Shown: positions 43,269 to 53,274 of the stretch, one piece after another
Position numbering within the stretch: position 1 is the first letter of the stretch
Layout: the number at the start of each line of letters is the position of its first letter
NCBI GenBank assembly: GCA_023391335.1
Contig: JAEWBG010000111.1
Span: 53,452 to 117,451 of the forward strand
Source: Pseudomonadota bacterium
Lineage (GTDB): Bacteria; Pseudomonadota; Gammaproteobacteria; Steroidobacterales; Steroidobacteraceae
DNA: 64,000 bases
Reading direction: 5' to 3'
The notes under the pieces: model-generated
Databases searched by the model: none
What the model saw: the letters and a program-made list of their open reading frames with translations, nothing else
Told to the model about the DNA's origin: nothing
Translations under genes and position numbers: made by a program

Positions 43269-45305
43269 TCAGCGCACGTGCAGTCCCAACACGTCTAATT
43301 CATTGATGCGGCGTATCGCAGCGTTGAAGTCGACATCGATCGTCTGCAAGTACCATTTTAGTGACTCGGTTCGAGGGCGATTCTCGACGAGAATGGAATT
43401 CAGAGCCTCTTCGCGCGTCAGCATCCCTTCGCGTATTTGGTTGCTCCGAAACGTGTCGAACTCAGTGAATCCGCGTGCTGTCATGTAGATGTAGTTGTAG
43501 AACGGCGCGGTACCGTCCCCAATGCGCCACGTGCTGGGAGAATCCGGAGCCAGCTCCCAGTCGTACTCCGATAACAGAACGCGGTTCACTTCCCGCTCGT
43601 CCCAAACGAAGTGGTCGAAAATGAAGTAGAAGTCGCGACGCGGCTCGACGTAGTATGCCAGGAACGCTCCGACAGTGTCGCTGATAGAGGAGTTGATGTA
43701 TCTGGGATTGCTTAAGAACTGTCCAGCGTAATACATCCCCAACTGAATCTTTCGCCCGAAGGACAGATAGTCAACGCGGCTCTTACCGAAGTCAGGAGCC
43801 ACCCCGCAAAAGCCAGATTTGAAATCCGTGTTTTCCAACGGATTCGCGCACCAGAGGTCTAACCGAACGCCCGTCTGTCGTTTAAGCTGATTCACGACGT
43901 GAAAGAAGTGCTTGTCTCCCGCCATGAAAAGCGGAACGATACCCAAGTCGGGTTTGCGCAGCCATGCGGTCACGTTCTTTCGGATGTTCTCGCGCTTCTT
44001 CGCAAGATCAGCTGACACCAATAAGTTCTGAATGCCTAGTTGGCCACATATACGCGCGACGTTTCGACGCGCCAAGTCAGTAACCATTCCCCAATCGTAT
44101 GTAAACGTAATCGGCGTCAAGCCGAATTCCGTTTTTATGAGATGCAGACCATAGCTGCTGTCGCGGCCGCCGCTGAAAGCCACCAGCGCATCGGGCGTGC
44201 CTCCGGCGCGCCGATACTTTTCCAACGAAGAAATGAATTGTTCTTTGCTAGTCTTGGGATCCAAGTGGGCATAGCGCGGCCTATAGTTCCTGCAGTAGCT
44301 GCAGACTCCCGCACTATCGAACGTGATGAACGGAAAGGTCTCGGGCAACACGCATCGGGTACATCGCCGGAGCTGACGCATCGACGCTTCGTTGTATCTA
44401 AGCAGCTTCTCATCCGCCGAAGACTTTGCAACGCGAAAACCTGTTTCGCCGCCGGTGTGTTCTTCGTGGAAGCTCGATGAACGATCGAGAAACGGTCGTG
44501 CGCTGGAAGGACATTCCCCATTCAATTCGAAACGAAGCGCGAGATCATCTTCGAGCAGGTCAATGAGTAATCCTTGCTGTGGAGCAAGCCACTCAATCGA
44601 TGCTGAGTGCCCCTGCCAACTTCGGCTAAGTGCCTCTCTCAAGATGAATGCTTCGGAGGCGAAAACAACCACGCCTAACTCCCGAAACAACGCTACGTGT
44701 AAATCGCCGGTATTGGTAGCAAATACGACTGATCCCGTGCGATCGTCCGTCCAGGCGATTGAAGCAGCTCCACGAATCTCGGAGAAGACCTTGCGCGTCG
44801 CGTGCATAGGCGATCGAGATGCAGCCATCTCCTCATTCAGGATTGCCGTCATCACCTCCGTATCCACTTCCGCGGCTCGATGCAGGTTCGAGTGCTTGCG
44901 CCAGAGCTCTTCCACGTTGACGATGATTCCGTTGTGGATCATCGTCACGTGACCAGATCGCACCGGCTGATTGTTCTGCGGGAGCTCTGCCGTTCCATTT
45001 GTGACGAGGCGCGAGTGAGCCAGTAGCACCAGAGCCCTTTCGGCGCGATCGTTCTGCTGCGAATAGACCTCGGGCAAATGCATTTGCACCAGACGATTGA
45101 ATGCGGTCGTGCTCAGCAGCTTCGAAGCCGGCTGCGCTCCTTTGATGGTCCACGCGTTTCCCGAGTCCGGCGTGTACATGTGCAGTCCAGCAGATTCTTT
45201 GCCGCGACTTTCCGAGAGGATGTACAACTCCCGTAGCAGGCGACGCGTTTGTTCAACGCCGATGGGTGCGCCCGCTCTAACCAGAATTCCGAAGATGCCG
45301 CACAT
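43269..45305 (-). CDS. Fused class II glutaminase / N-acetyl sugar amidotransferase
   Basis: Protein of 678 aa joining two activities. Residues 1 to about 270 are an Ntn-type glutaminase: Cys2 in MCGIFGI, Arg99 in LAHSRLVTNG, Asn125-Gly126 in MIHNGII and Asp148 in EVDTEV, as in GlmS/PurF. From about 310 the protein matches PseA/WbpG-type amidotransferases: a CxxC pair (CTRC 315-318, CSYC 335-338), the PP-loop AFSGGRDSS (376-384), and WCANPLENTDFKSGFCGV. WbpG normally takes ammonia from separate HisH/HisF-like partners; here the ammonia source is built in. The likely reaction is conversion of a sugar N-acetyl to an acetamidino group. It is 5 bases downstream of a flippase gene. Confidence 0.87.
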   Translation of the reverse strand: MCGIFGILVRAGAPIGVEQTRRLLRELYILSESRGKESAGLHMYTPDSGNAWTIKGAQPASKLLSTTAFNRLVQMHLPEVYSQQNDRAERALVLLAHSRLVTNGTAELPQNNQPVRSGHVTMIHNGIIVNVEELWRKHSNLHRAAEVDTEVMTAILNEEMAASRSPMHATRKVFSEIRGAASIAWTDDRTGSVVFATNTGDLHVALFRELGVVVFASEAFILREALSRSWQGHSASIEWLAPQQGLLIDLLEDDLALRFELNGECPSSARPFLDRSSSFHEEHTGGETGFRVAKSSADEKLLRYNEASMRQLRRCTRCVLPETFPFITFDSAGVCSYCRNYRPRYAHLDPKTSKEQFISSLEKYRRAGGTPDALVAFSGGRDSSYGLHLIKTEFGLTPITFTYDWGMVTDLARRNVARICGQLGIQNLLVSADLAKKRENIRKNVTAWLRKPDLGIVPLFMAGDKHFFHVVNQLKRQTGVRLDLWCANPLENTDFKSGFCGVAPDFGKSRVDYLSFGRKIQLGMYYAGQFLSNPRYINSSISDTVGAFLAYYVEPRRDFYFIFDHFVWDEREVNRVLLSEYDWELAPDSPSTWRIGDGTAPFYNYIYMTARGFTEFDTFRSNQIREGMLTREEALNSILVENRPRTESLKWYLQTIDVDFNAAIRRINELDVLGLHVR

Positions 45306-45310
45306 GGTTG

Positions 45311-46627
45311 TTAGAGAAACGAGTTTGTAATGAGGTTCCAGTTCAGCTGTCGTCGCGCATTGAGCACGAGAACACCAGCGCTGGCCAGATAGCTAGCGGC
45401 TGTACCCACGGCAACCCCCACTATTCCCAGTACCGTCAGGAGCGCCACACCGACGACCACGTTGGTCACGACCATGGCGAGTTGCTGTAAGGTCTGGTAT
45501 CCAGGATGACCGGAGACTAGCAACAAATTATCGAATGGCACCATCGGAGACACGACCACTAAGGCCGCGACTAAAACGACAAGGGACGGTAGCCCTTCTG
45601 CGAGCCCTTTCCCGGGCAGCAAGTACGTGCCAAGTGCCCAAAAACCCACCAAGACGCCCACGGACAGCACTCCAGCAGCCGGCACCAGCATTTTCTTCGA
45701 CTTCGTCAGTAGGTCCGTAAGCTCCGCCCGATTTCCATCACGGATCGTCCGCACTAAGATCGGATTCACGTTGAGTCTGATCACCGCGAGCACGTTGTAG
45801 AGCCCATCAGCAAGCATTGCAGCGAAACTATAGATCCCCACCTCTCGATCGGGGAGAAAAATGCCAATCAACATCACATCGATCCTAGAATTGAACTCGG
45901 CAAACATCCCTGCGAGTAGCGCTTTCGATCCGAATTTGCAGTGACGACACATCCACTCCTTCGAGACCGCAACGTTGCGAAACTCACCGCAGACGTGGAT
46001 GTAGATTGAAGCCGCGACGACGGTGAGTGCTTCGGCAGCGAAGAAAGCCCAAGCAGTCGCTGATGTGGGAGATTTGGAAGCACAGAGGAGCGTCACAACG
46101 ACCATGATCGCGCTGTATCGGGTCACCTGGAGAAGTGCATAAGCACGCATGTGCCGCAGTGCATTCAGGTGTGCCAGCAACACCTTGTTCAGCGGAAACA
46201 GCGTTAGACCCGCCGCTGCAACTCGCAAAGCAGACCCGGTCTGCGGACTATCGAAAGCAGCAGCGATGCCTCCCGCTGCGGCCATGATTACAAGTGCAGC
46301 GAGGGTACCGCCGCAAAGTGCGCCTGCCGCTGCAGTGCCGAGGACTTTTCCTCTGACGAGCGCATCACCCTCCGCCAGCGCTGAATGGCGCAACACGGAG
46401 TAGTGCAGGCCCATCGTGGCAAGCTGCGAGGCCATAATATAAATCGCGTACGTCTGATTGAATACACCAAGCGCGGTTGCGTCTCGCAACGAAGTCATCA
46501 CCACGTTGATGATCAACCCGCTCGCCGCGAGTACTCCGAAACTCGCGATGGAATATACGATGTCGCGCGTTAGCTTTTGCGTTGGTCGCGCTGCGCCAGG
46601 CTCGATTTCAGAGTGAGCGTGGGTCAC
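45311..46627 (-). CDS. Second oligosaccharide flippase (Wzx/MATE-like)
   Basis: Membrane protein of 438 aa with about 12-14 helices. Opening RDIVYSIASFGVLAASGLIINVVMTSLRDATALGVFNQTYAIYIMASQLATMGL is a standard polysaccharide flippase N-terminus, with MFAEFNSRIDVMLIGIFLPDREVGIYSFAAMLADGL in the middle. The start is GTG, overlapping the stop of the GT2 gene (GTGA). Two flippases in one locus may serve two lipid-linked intermediates, for example a repeat unit and a polyprenyl-linked monosaccharide for the GT39-like enzyme. Confidence 0.87.
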   Translation of the reverse strand: MTHAHSEIEPGAARPTQKLTRDIVYSIASFGVLAASGLIINVVMTSLRDATALGVFNQTYAIYIMASQLATMGLHYSVLRHSALAEGDALVRGKVLGTAAAGALCGGTLAALVIMAAAGGIAAAFDSPQTGSALRVAAAGLTLFPLNKVLLAHLNALRHMRAYALLQVTRYSAIMVVVTLLCASKSPTSATAWAFFAAEALTVVAASIYIHVCGEFRNVAVSKEWMCRHCKFGSKALLAGMFAEFNSRIDVMLIGIFLPDREVGIYSFAAMLADGLYNVLAVIRLNVNPILVRTIRDGNRAELTDLLTKSKKMLVPAAGVLSVGVLVGFWALGTYLLPGKGLAEGLPSLVVLVAALVVVSPMVPFDNLLLVSGHPGYQTLQQLAMVVTNVVVGVALLTVLGIVGVAVGTAASYLASAGVLVLNARRQLNWNLITNSFL

Positions 46628-47616
46628 GGCATTTTGGCGCGCTTGATCTCACGATGCTCCAGCGGAGGATTCAAGTGCTTGTTCTCCTCATAGTCGAACC
46701 ACATCGCAAAAAACAAAGAGTTGAACCCGATGGAGAAACAGAACAGCCAACTCAGAAAAGTAATTTCAGGTATATGCCCGAGCGATATCCACAACAGGAT
46801 CAGACGCAAGAACATCACCGCGCCGAGAGCGAGTGTGAAGAAGCCAAAGGCATAGAAAAAGACCAACGGATGGAAGTTGCGAACGACGTACTTCTCCTTC
46901 AAGCGCCAGAAGAAGAGTCTTACGAGCAGAGAGCCGATCGTGAATACCACCTTCCGCACCTTGATGCCCGACTTCTCGCCGACGTCGTATACGGGCTCGA
47001 TGGGAACGTCGACAACGCGCATCCCGGCTACGTTTAATTTCACGAGCAGGTCATTCGGCTGTCCGTATCGCTTGTACATTGCGTCCCAATCTATGGCTCG
47101 CAACGCGCGTGCATTGATCGCTGTGTATCCTGTTTGTGAATCCGCAACATGCCAATAGCCTGAGGCTATCTTGGTGAGCAACGACAATGCAGAGTTGCCG
47201 AAAAACCTGATCTTCGGGATCTTCCTAAACGCCTCACCGGTCACCAACCGATTACCTTTGGTGTAGTCGGCACGATCCTCGATCACCGGGTCCAATATAT
47301 TGGGCAGATCAGCCGGAGCCATTTGGCCGTCGCCCGCCATGACCACCGCCACGTCAAAGTCGTTGTCACGGACCCACTTGTAGCCACTTGCGATTGCCCC
47401 GCCCACGCCTTGATTGTTTTGATGTTCGATAAGTTCCACTTTGCCGCGAGAAAACGCCGGATGCGCTCTCACGACTTCCGAAGTTCTATCCTTGCTCTTG
47501 TCGTTGACAATAACGATCTTGTCCACGAGGTCCGGCATGGTATCGATCACCCGCGCAATCTGCGTCTCCTCGTTGTATGCCGGAACGACGACGGCAACGC
47601 TCTTTGACAAATACAT
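46624..47616 (-). CDS. GT2 family glycosyltransferase (polyprenyl-phosphate glycosyltransferase-like)
   Basis: Protein of 330 aa. The GT-A domain has SVAVVVPAYNEETQIARVI, IVNDKSKDRT, a GVGGAIASGYKWVRDNDFDVAVVMAGDGQM segment with the metal-binding Asp, and a TKGNRL acceptor loop, as in DPM1/ArnC-like enzymes. Two C-terminal membrane helices (about 240-305) match the GtrB/ArnC class. It could make an undecaprenyl-phosphate sugar, the donor that the GT39/ArnT-like protein would need. The stop overlaps the downstream flippase GTG start. Confidence 0.9.
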   Translation of the reverse strand: MYLSKSVAVVVPAYNEETQIARVIDTMPDLVDKIVIVNDKSKDRTSEVVRAHPAFSRGKVELIEHQNNQGVGGAIASGYKWVRDNDFDVAVVMAGDGQMAPADLPNILDPVIEDRADYTKGNRLVTGEAFRKIPKIRFFGNSALSLLTKIASGYWHVADSQTGYTAINARALRAIDWDAMYKRYGQPNDLLVKLNVAGMRVVDVPIEPVYDVGEKSGIKVRKVVFTIGSLLVRLFFWRLKEKYVVRNFHPLVFFYAFGFFTLALGAVMFLRLILLWISLGHIPEITFLSWLFCFSIGFNSLFFAMWFDYEENKHLNPPLEHREIKRAKMP

Positions 47617-47667
47617 GTTGCTTACCGGAGTTGATGTCAGTGACCGTGTGAAGCCGGGTAGACCTGC

Positions 47668-48540
47668 TCATTCTTCAGACTCGCGCAGGTAATCCACCAG
47701 AATCACCATCATCGCACTTAGAAATAGCCCAAGTAATACACCGATGATGACTATCCGAACACGCCGAGGCGCGACAGCTTCGTCCGCTTCGGGAATCGCG
47801 GCGCGGTCGACCACTCGAAATGCATAGTCCTGATTGACATTTGCCATCATGCGTTTCTTGACTTGCGCCTCGATGAGACGATTGATCGAGTCACGGGTCG
47901 CGACGTCAAACGTGCCCTGCAATTCGCCCTGCAGATACTTGAGGCTAGCGTTGGTCTCGGAGATCGCCCGAGCACGCATCTCTGAGTTCAGTAGCGAAAC
48001 CAAGTCATTCGCCCATTCGGCAGCCTCACGCCTATCCCGCCAGTCGATCTGCACTGTAACGAGACCAGTCTTCCTGTTCTGGATGACTGTTCGAATATCG
48101 TTATCGAAGCGATCGAACGCCCTCGACACTGATGGCGGATTGCCATTTGGCTTCCAGCGCTTGTTCTGCGCATCCCAGCGATCGCTATATATCTTGCGCA
48201 CAACATCGTGCGAATCGAAGAACCGGAGCGTAAAGTCTCGGGAATGCAAGACCGCCAAAGCCTCTTCCGTATCAGCCCCCGACGTGCCGATACTGATTCC
48301 GGCCAAAGAAGCCAACCCGCTCATCTGCCCTAAAGCGGAGCCAAGCGCCCCACCGCCTCCGGATGCAGCAGGTGCAACCACAATCGTCGCTCGATATATT
48401 CTCTCGCTCTTTAGCGCGAATACGACTGCGCTGATTCCGAAAACGAGCACCGTTCCGGCGACCCACAAACGGTAGCGCCAGAGCTTCTTTAATAGCCGAC
48501 GCAAGTCCAATGATTCGTTGGCCGATTGAGTAGCGTTCAT
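47668..48540 (-). CDS. Wzz/chain-length determinant protein
   Basis: Inner-membrane polysaccharide co-polymerase of 290 aa with a helix at about 30-50 (YRLWVAGTVLVFGISAVVFAL), a periplasmic coiled region and a C-terminal helix (VRIVIIGVLLGLFLSAMMVILVDYL), the two-helix Wzz topology. There is no kinase domain and no BY-kinase gene in this locus, so it resembles O-antigen Wzz or relies on the XrtA kinase. It is located next to the SLBB export gene, 28 bases upstream, and the GT2 gene, 51 bases downstream. It should set the modal chain length of the Wzy product. Confidence 0.92.
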   Translation of the reverse strand: MNATQSANESLDLRRLLKKLWRYRLWVAGTVLVFGISAVVFALKSERIYRATIVVAPAASGGGGALGSALGQMSGLASLAGISIGTSGADTEEALAVLHSRDFTLRFFDSHDVVRKIYSDRWDAQNKRWKPNGNPPSVSRAFDRFDNDIRTVIQNRKTGLVTVQIDWRDRREAAEWANDLVSLLNSEMRARAISETNASLKYLQGELQGTFDVATRDSINRLIEAQVKKRMMANVNQDYAFRVVDRAAIPEADEAVAPRRVRIVIIGVLLGLFLSAMMVILVDYLRESEE

Positions 48541-48568
48541 GTATTCGCAGCCCCGTCTATCTACGAGG

Positions 48569-51484
48569 CTAGAAGGAGTTCACCGCTGCAGCGGAAATCG
48601 CAAGGTTGTAGATGATCGTTGTAACCGCAGTCCAGAATGGCAGCGGACGCATGCGCTCTGTGTCCAGCGGAACGACGATCGTATCGCCAGGCTTGATATC
48701 TACTGATCCTCTGGAAAACCACCGATCCTGCGAGCGAGTCTCGATGGAGCCATCTGCGCGCACCACATAGATATGCTTCTTGTCGCCGCGCGGAGTCAAC
48801 CCTCCGCTCATGGCAATGTAGTCATCACGACCCAGGCCACTACGGAATAAATGCGATGTGTTGCTTTGCACCTCGCCGATTACAGTCACCTCCTGCGTAG
48901 TACGCGGCACGACTAGTTCGTCGCCGTCCTTAAGGATGACGTCGTGCTCAGAGCCGGCCTCAGCCTTCCGGGATGCCTCTAAGTCTATTACGAGCCGGCC
49001 GACTGCCTTCGTCGATCTGAGACTGGCGAGGAGCGACTGTCCTACGGTGAGAGCCTGCCCGGCGTCTTTTCCGGTTTCTTGCGCAGCCTGAAGCGAGAGC
49101 TGAGCAAGATCGCTCTGCATGCGATTTGAAAGCGTCTCTAACTGCTTCCTCTCCCTTTCTCTGAGCTCCTTCCGCGTGAAAACGGCACCATCGGCAAAAG
49201 CATAGTCGGTCAGACCTCCTGCCCTTTCCAACACTGATCTCAAGGTCTCGCCCCGATGGATTGGATATCGACCAGGGAATCGTACTTCGCCTTTCAGGTC
49301 CACCTCTTCCTGCGATTCCCACAACGGAACCTCTTTGATAACGAGGACGTCGTGCGCCCGAAGAGGCAGATTTGCGGCCGGATCACCCGCCAGGGCACGT
49401 TGTAGATCGACTTGTGTAAGCGTGGCATTGCGCTCCGCACCGTTGTCGATTGCGTACCGCGTGAGCTCGGCCTCGCCAGTAAATGCAGCCTCGCTTAGAC
49501 CGCCACCAGCTCGGATCAGATCGGTGATGCGCATACCCGGTTCGAGAGGGTACTTTCCTGGCACTTTCACTCGTCCGGACACGGTTACCTCGCGCGAGGA
49601 CTCTTCGACACCCGCTTGCATCTGCAATTCTCGCATCAGCGGATCCATCACTCGATCACGACCCGACTCGAGATCGAAGACAAAGATGCGGTCGCGAGGT
49701 CGCAACTCGATGTTTGCTGCCGATGAGGGCTCGCGTAGAGCAGCGCTCAAATCGGTCGAGAACACCGACAACCTGTGTGTCTCCGGAGATTCGCGACGAA
49801 TGAGCACATACTGTTGATCAGCGTTGGGCTTGAGCTCATCTACGCTTGGCAGGATGTCCGTAAGCTTGAGCCCAGGACGAAACTGAAATTGGCCCTCGCG
49901 ATATACGTTGCCGCTCAGCGTAACGGAGTCTTCCAAAACCGGCCGCACCGCAGCGACCCGCAACACGTCTCCGCCTGCAAGTGTTTGCACAAGGTCCTGC
50001 TGAGAACGCAAGTTGAGGTCGAGCGTCACTCGCTCGCGATGTTGACTAACTCTCTCGACAGTGACTCTTGACGGGTCCGCCAACGCAGTGAGCCCACCGC
50101 TGAGCTGGATCACCTGTCCCACCGTAGCTTCGCCCTTCAGCTCATAGATAGCCGGGCGCCGCACCTCTCCCGACACGCTCACCGTTGGACCCACCGGAGG
50201 AATGAAGATCACATCACCTGGTAGCAAGCGATGATCGTCGCGAGTGTCCCCATTTAGCAGCAAGTCATACAGATCGAGAGTTACGACAGTTCGCCCCTCG
50301 CGCTTGAGTTGAATATTGCGGAGCGACCCGATCTTCTTGACACCCCCTGAATAGAAAAGAGCGTTGGTGATCGTCGACAAGCCACTTACTGTGTATGCCC
50401 CGGGAGCTTCCGCATCGCCGAGCACGAACACTTGGATCGAGCGAAGCTCGCCTATCGTGATGCTGGCTTGAGATCCGATGATCTGCTTGCGAACGCGCGC
50501 CTCTAGATCTTGGCGCACATCCTCGAAACGTCGACCGCTTACCGAAATCGGACCTAGCTCCGGGAAGTTGATGGTACCGTCGCGATTGACGACAAGCGCG
50601 TACTTGCCCTTCACGGTACCCAGGAGTTGGACTTCGAAGGTGTCGCCAGGGCCAACGACGTACTCCGCCGGAACCGGGATGTCCGTTGCGGGCGCAAAAG
50701 TCGTCGGACTTCCAGCAAAGAGATCGTATCCAAACGGCTTGAGCGCTTCTGTTCCTGTCCGCTTGAGCGGAAGCCGCATGACACTGACGTTGTACTCGCT
50801 CAGGGCGCTCTCGGCCGCGATCCTTTGGGTCGCCTGTCCAACCGTAAGGCCTGCAAGGGGAATGGGACCCAGTTCGGGAATATTTAGCACCCCGCGCTTG
50901 TCGAGCACATAGGGGTTGCGACGCTGAATACGATCTTTGATGTCCTTCAGGCGTCGTTCCGCTTCTTCAGTTCGTTCTATACGCTCACGTTGCGATGAAT
51001 CTTGGAGCTTCCCATTCGGGCCCATGACTGGATTGACCGACATCGGATTGTTCTTGTTAGCTTGAACCTCGTCCGCGCTCTTGCGGGAGTTTTCTTGCTG
51101 TACAGAATAGTCGCGGACACGCTCATCTTCGAACTGCTTCAACTCGAGATTAATGAGTAGCGTGTCATCCGCTCGAAACCTGGGTTCACGAGGCATGCCG
51201 TTCGGCAGCAATGAATCTTCAGAGTCCTCTTCGTCTACCTTTCGCGACCTGACGGTCTGAGGAAACTGAAGTTGGCGATCCTTAGTAACTCCGCCTGATC
51301 CTCCCTTGCCGCCCATCGCCTCGAGTACAGCCTTCTGCTGATCGGCAGGCAAATTTCGCAGCGTCTCCATCTGTTCGGCCGAAGGAGTCTGCGCGTAGGC
51401 CGGCACTCCTCCCACGAGGAAAGACAGGCAAACAATAAGTAGAACCGCCGAGCCTAGCAGGGCAGTGATTCGTGGTTTAACCAT
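48569..51484 (-). CDS. SLBB-domain polysaccharide export protein (long Wza-like)
   Basis: Large export protein of 971 aa. A Sec signal peptide (cleavage after about AYA, residue 31) is followed by a charged linker, a first SLBB-like segment (NPYVLDKRGVLNIPELGPIPLAG), a Poly_export domain (PAEYVVGPGDTFEVQLLGTVKGK, about residue 274), and five or more SLBB repeats recognisable by 'V.GEV..PG.Y.L..G..I.DLI..AGGL' patterns. It ends with a hydrophobic segment (FWTAVTTIIYNLAISAAAV). It is much longer than Wza (about 380 aa), the size seen in exported capsule/EPS systems. It presumably forms the outer-membrane exit, implying capsule rather than only LPS. Confidence 0.92.
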   Translation of the reverse strand: MVKPRITALLGSAVLLIVCLSFLVGGVPAYAQTPSAEQMETLRNLPADQQKAVLEAMGGKGGSGGVTKDRQLQFPQTVRSRKVDEEDSEDSLLPNGMPREPRFRADDTLLINLELKQFEDERVRDYSVQQENSRKSADEVQANKNNPMSVNPVMGPNGKLQDSSQRERIERTEEAERRLKDIKDRIQRRNPYVLDKRGVLNIPELGPIPLAGLTVGQATQRIAAESALSEYNVSVMRLPLKRTGTEALKPFGYDLFAGSPTTFAPATDIPVPAEYVVGPGDTFEVQLLGTVKGKYALVVNRDGTINFPELGPISVSGRRFEDVRQDLEARVRKQIIGSQASITIGELRSIQVFVLGDAEAPGAYTVSGLSTITNALFYSGGVKKIGSLRNIQLKREGRTVVTLDLYDLLLNGDTRDDHRLLPGDVIFIPPVGPTVSVSGEVRRPAIYELKGEATVGQVIQLSGGLTALADPSRVTVERVSQHRERVTLDLNLRSQQDLVQTLAGGDVLRVAAVRPVLEDSVTLSGNVYREGQFQFRPGLKLTDILPSVDELKPNADQQYVLIRRESPETHRLSVFSTDLSAALREPSSAANIELRPRDRIFVFDLESGRDRVMDPLMRELQMQAGVEESSREVTVSGRVKVPGKYPLEPGMRITDLIRAGGGLSEAAFTGEAELTRYAIDNGAERNATLTQVDLQRALAGDPAANLPLRAHDVLVIKEVPLWESQEEVDLKGEVRFPGRYPIHRGETLRSVLERAGGLTDYAFADGAVFTRKELRERERKQLETLSNRMQSDLAQLSLQAAQETGKDAGQALTVGQSLLASLRSTKAVGRLVIDLEASRKAEAGSEHDVILKDGDELVVPRTTQEVTVIGEVQSNTSHLFRSGLGRDDYIAMSGGLTPRGDKKHIYVVRADGSIETRSQDRWFSRGSVDIKPGDTIVVPLDTERMRPLPFWTAVTTIIYNLAISAAAVNSF

Positions 51485-51581
51485 CGGAGTCGCTAGTTGA
51501 AATAGTGTCCCTGCGACAAGCGCGGCGGGAGTTTACACATTGGGCATGCCGGATGCGATTAATTGTTGGGTGCGCGAGCGT

Positions 51582-53225
51582 TCACTTGTCGAGTGTCCGC
51601 CACATCGATACGTGCCGCAGCAGCTGTTTCAGCGAAGGGTCCTTCGAGCTTGAAGGATCTGCCACTATCGGGGCCAAAACGGCCGCGAGATTCTTCCCTA
51701 GTTCGACCCCCCACTGATCGAATGCATTGATCCCCCAGATAGTGCTCTGCGTAAAAACTTTGTGTTCATACAACGCAATCAACTTGCCGAGAGTTTTCGG
51801 ACCGAGCCTCGGGAACAGCACAATGGTGCTTGGACGATTGCCCGGATGGACCTTGTGAGGTATGAGCCGTTCCACCTCCTCGTCTCTAAGGCCTTTCGTC
51901 TGCAAATCCGCGCGGGCCTCTTCCCTCGAATACCCAAAGGCAAAGGCCTGTGCCTGCGCAAAACAATTTGCTAACGCCAGGTTTTGTTGCTCTTGATCGG
52001 GTCCAGAGGCATTGACCGGAGCGATAAAGTCCAGCGCTACGCGTGCGGTGCCTTGATGCAGTAGCTGGAAGAACGAGTGTTGCGCATTGGAACCGGGCTC
52101 GCCCCATATGACGCCACCGGTGTCGTAGGAGACAGGCTCTCCCGTTCGAGTGACCCGTTTGCCGTTGGATTCCATCTCTAACTGTTGCAAATAGGCCGGA
52201 AACCTATGCAAACGCTGGTCGTAGGGCAGCACCGCAAGTGAATTCATCCCGAGAAAATTCTCGTTCCATATTCCAATCAGGCCCATAAGAGCCGGCAAAT
52301 TGCGGTCAAACGGTGCGGTACGGAAGTGCTCATCCATTTCGAAGCCTCCCTGCAAGATCAGCTCGAACTGGTCCATTCCTAAAGCCAACGCCACGGAGAG
52401 CCCTACGGCAGACCAAATGGAATATCGCCCGCCCACCCAGTCCCACATCGTGAACCGATTTTGTGGTGCGATAAGAAATCGATCCATCGCTTTTGAGTTC
52501 GTCGAGACCGCAGCGAAATGTTTCGATGGCGCGGCCTCACCTAGGCGATCAACCACCCAACGACGGGCATGCTCTGCGTTGACCATCGTTTCCAGAGTGG
52601 CAAAGGTCTTAGAGCACACAATGAATAGCGTGCGCGCCGCATCGACCTCTTCCAGCGTATCGGCTAGCTGAACACCATCGATGTTAGAAACGAAGTGAAC
52701 GCGAATGTTCCTATTGCGAAACCGTGCGAGTGCTTCGGTGGCCATCACAGGCCCCAAATCGGAACCGCCGATCCCAACATTAACGACGTCTGTGAATGCC
52801 TTTCCCGTTATACCTTTGATGCTTCCTGTATGAACTCCTTCGACGAACGTCCGCATCTTCTCTAACGTGGCCCGCACGCTCGGCATGACATCCTGGGCGC
52901 CAACCATCACTGGCCGCTGCGAACAATTACGCAATGCGGTGTGCAACACAGCGCGGTTCTCAGTAACATTGATCTTCGCGCCGCGAAACATCGCTTCGAT
53001 AGACTCGCGTAACCCGCAGGCTCCGGCTAGCTTGATCAGCAGCTCGACCGTGTCTGCGGTCAGCCGTTGTCGAGAAAAGTCCATCAGCAGGTTGCACTCG
53101 CATACAGAGAAATGCGAAGAGCGATCGACATTCGACGCGAACAGGTCTCGAATCGTGCAATCCTTTATCGCCTCAGCGTGTGACCGAAGTGCACGCCATT
53201 CAGAGCTCTCAGTTGCATTCGCCAC
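51582..53225 (-). CDS. pgi: Glucose-6-phosphate isomerase
   Basis: Enzyme of 547 aa interconverting glucose-6-P and fructose-6-P. It contains NVGIGGSDLGPVMATEAL, the phosphate-binding SKTFATLETM, GGRYSIWSAVGL with the catalytic-site Arg/Glu region, and QLEMESNGKR and HKVHPGNRPS. Full length for the family. Fructose-6-P is the branch point to GDP-mannose and UDP-GlcNAc, so its place inside a polysaccharide locus makes metabolic sense, though it may simply be the housekeeping copy. Confidence 0.96.
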   Translation of the reverse strand: MANATESSEWRALRSHAEAIKDCTIRDLFASNVDRSSHFSVCECNLLMDFSRQRLTADTVELLIKLAGACGLRESIEAMFRGAKINVTENRAVLHTALRNCSQRPVMVGAQDVMPSVRATLEKMRTFVEGVHTGSIKGITGKAFTDVVNVGIGGSDLGPVMATEALARFRNRNIRVHFVSNIDGVQLADTLEEVDAARTLFIVCSKTFATLETMVNAEHARRWVVDRLGEAAPSKHFAAVSTNSKAMDRFLIAPQNRFTMWDWVGGRYSIWSAVGLSVALALGMDQFELILQGGFEMDEHFRTAPFDRNLPALMGLIGIWNENFLGMNSLAVLPYDQRLHRFPAYLQQLEMESNGKRVTRTGEPVSYDTGGVIWGEPGSNAQHSFFQLLHQGTARVALDFIAPVNASGPDQEQQNLALANCFAQAQAFAFGYSREEARADLQTKGLRDEEVERLIPHKVHPGNRPSTIVLFPRLGPKTLGKLIALYEHKVFTQSTIWGINAFDQWGVELGKNLAAVLAPIVADPSSSKDPSLKQLLRHVSMWRTLDK

Positions 53226-53274
53226 GTGCTTCTCGCTTTCAACTAACTAACGAACCGCTAAACTAGTTCAAGGC

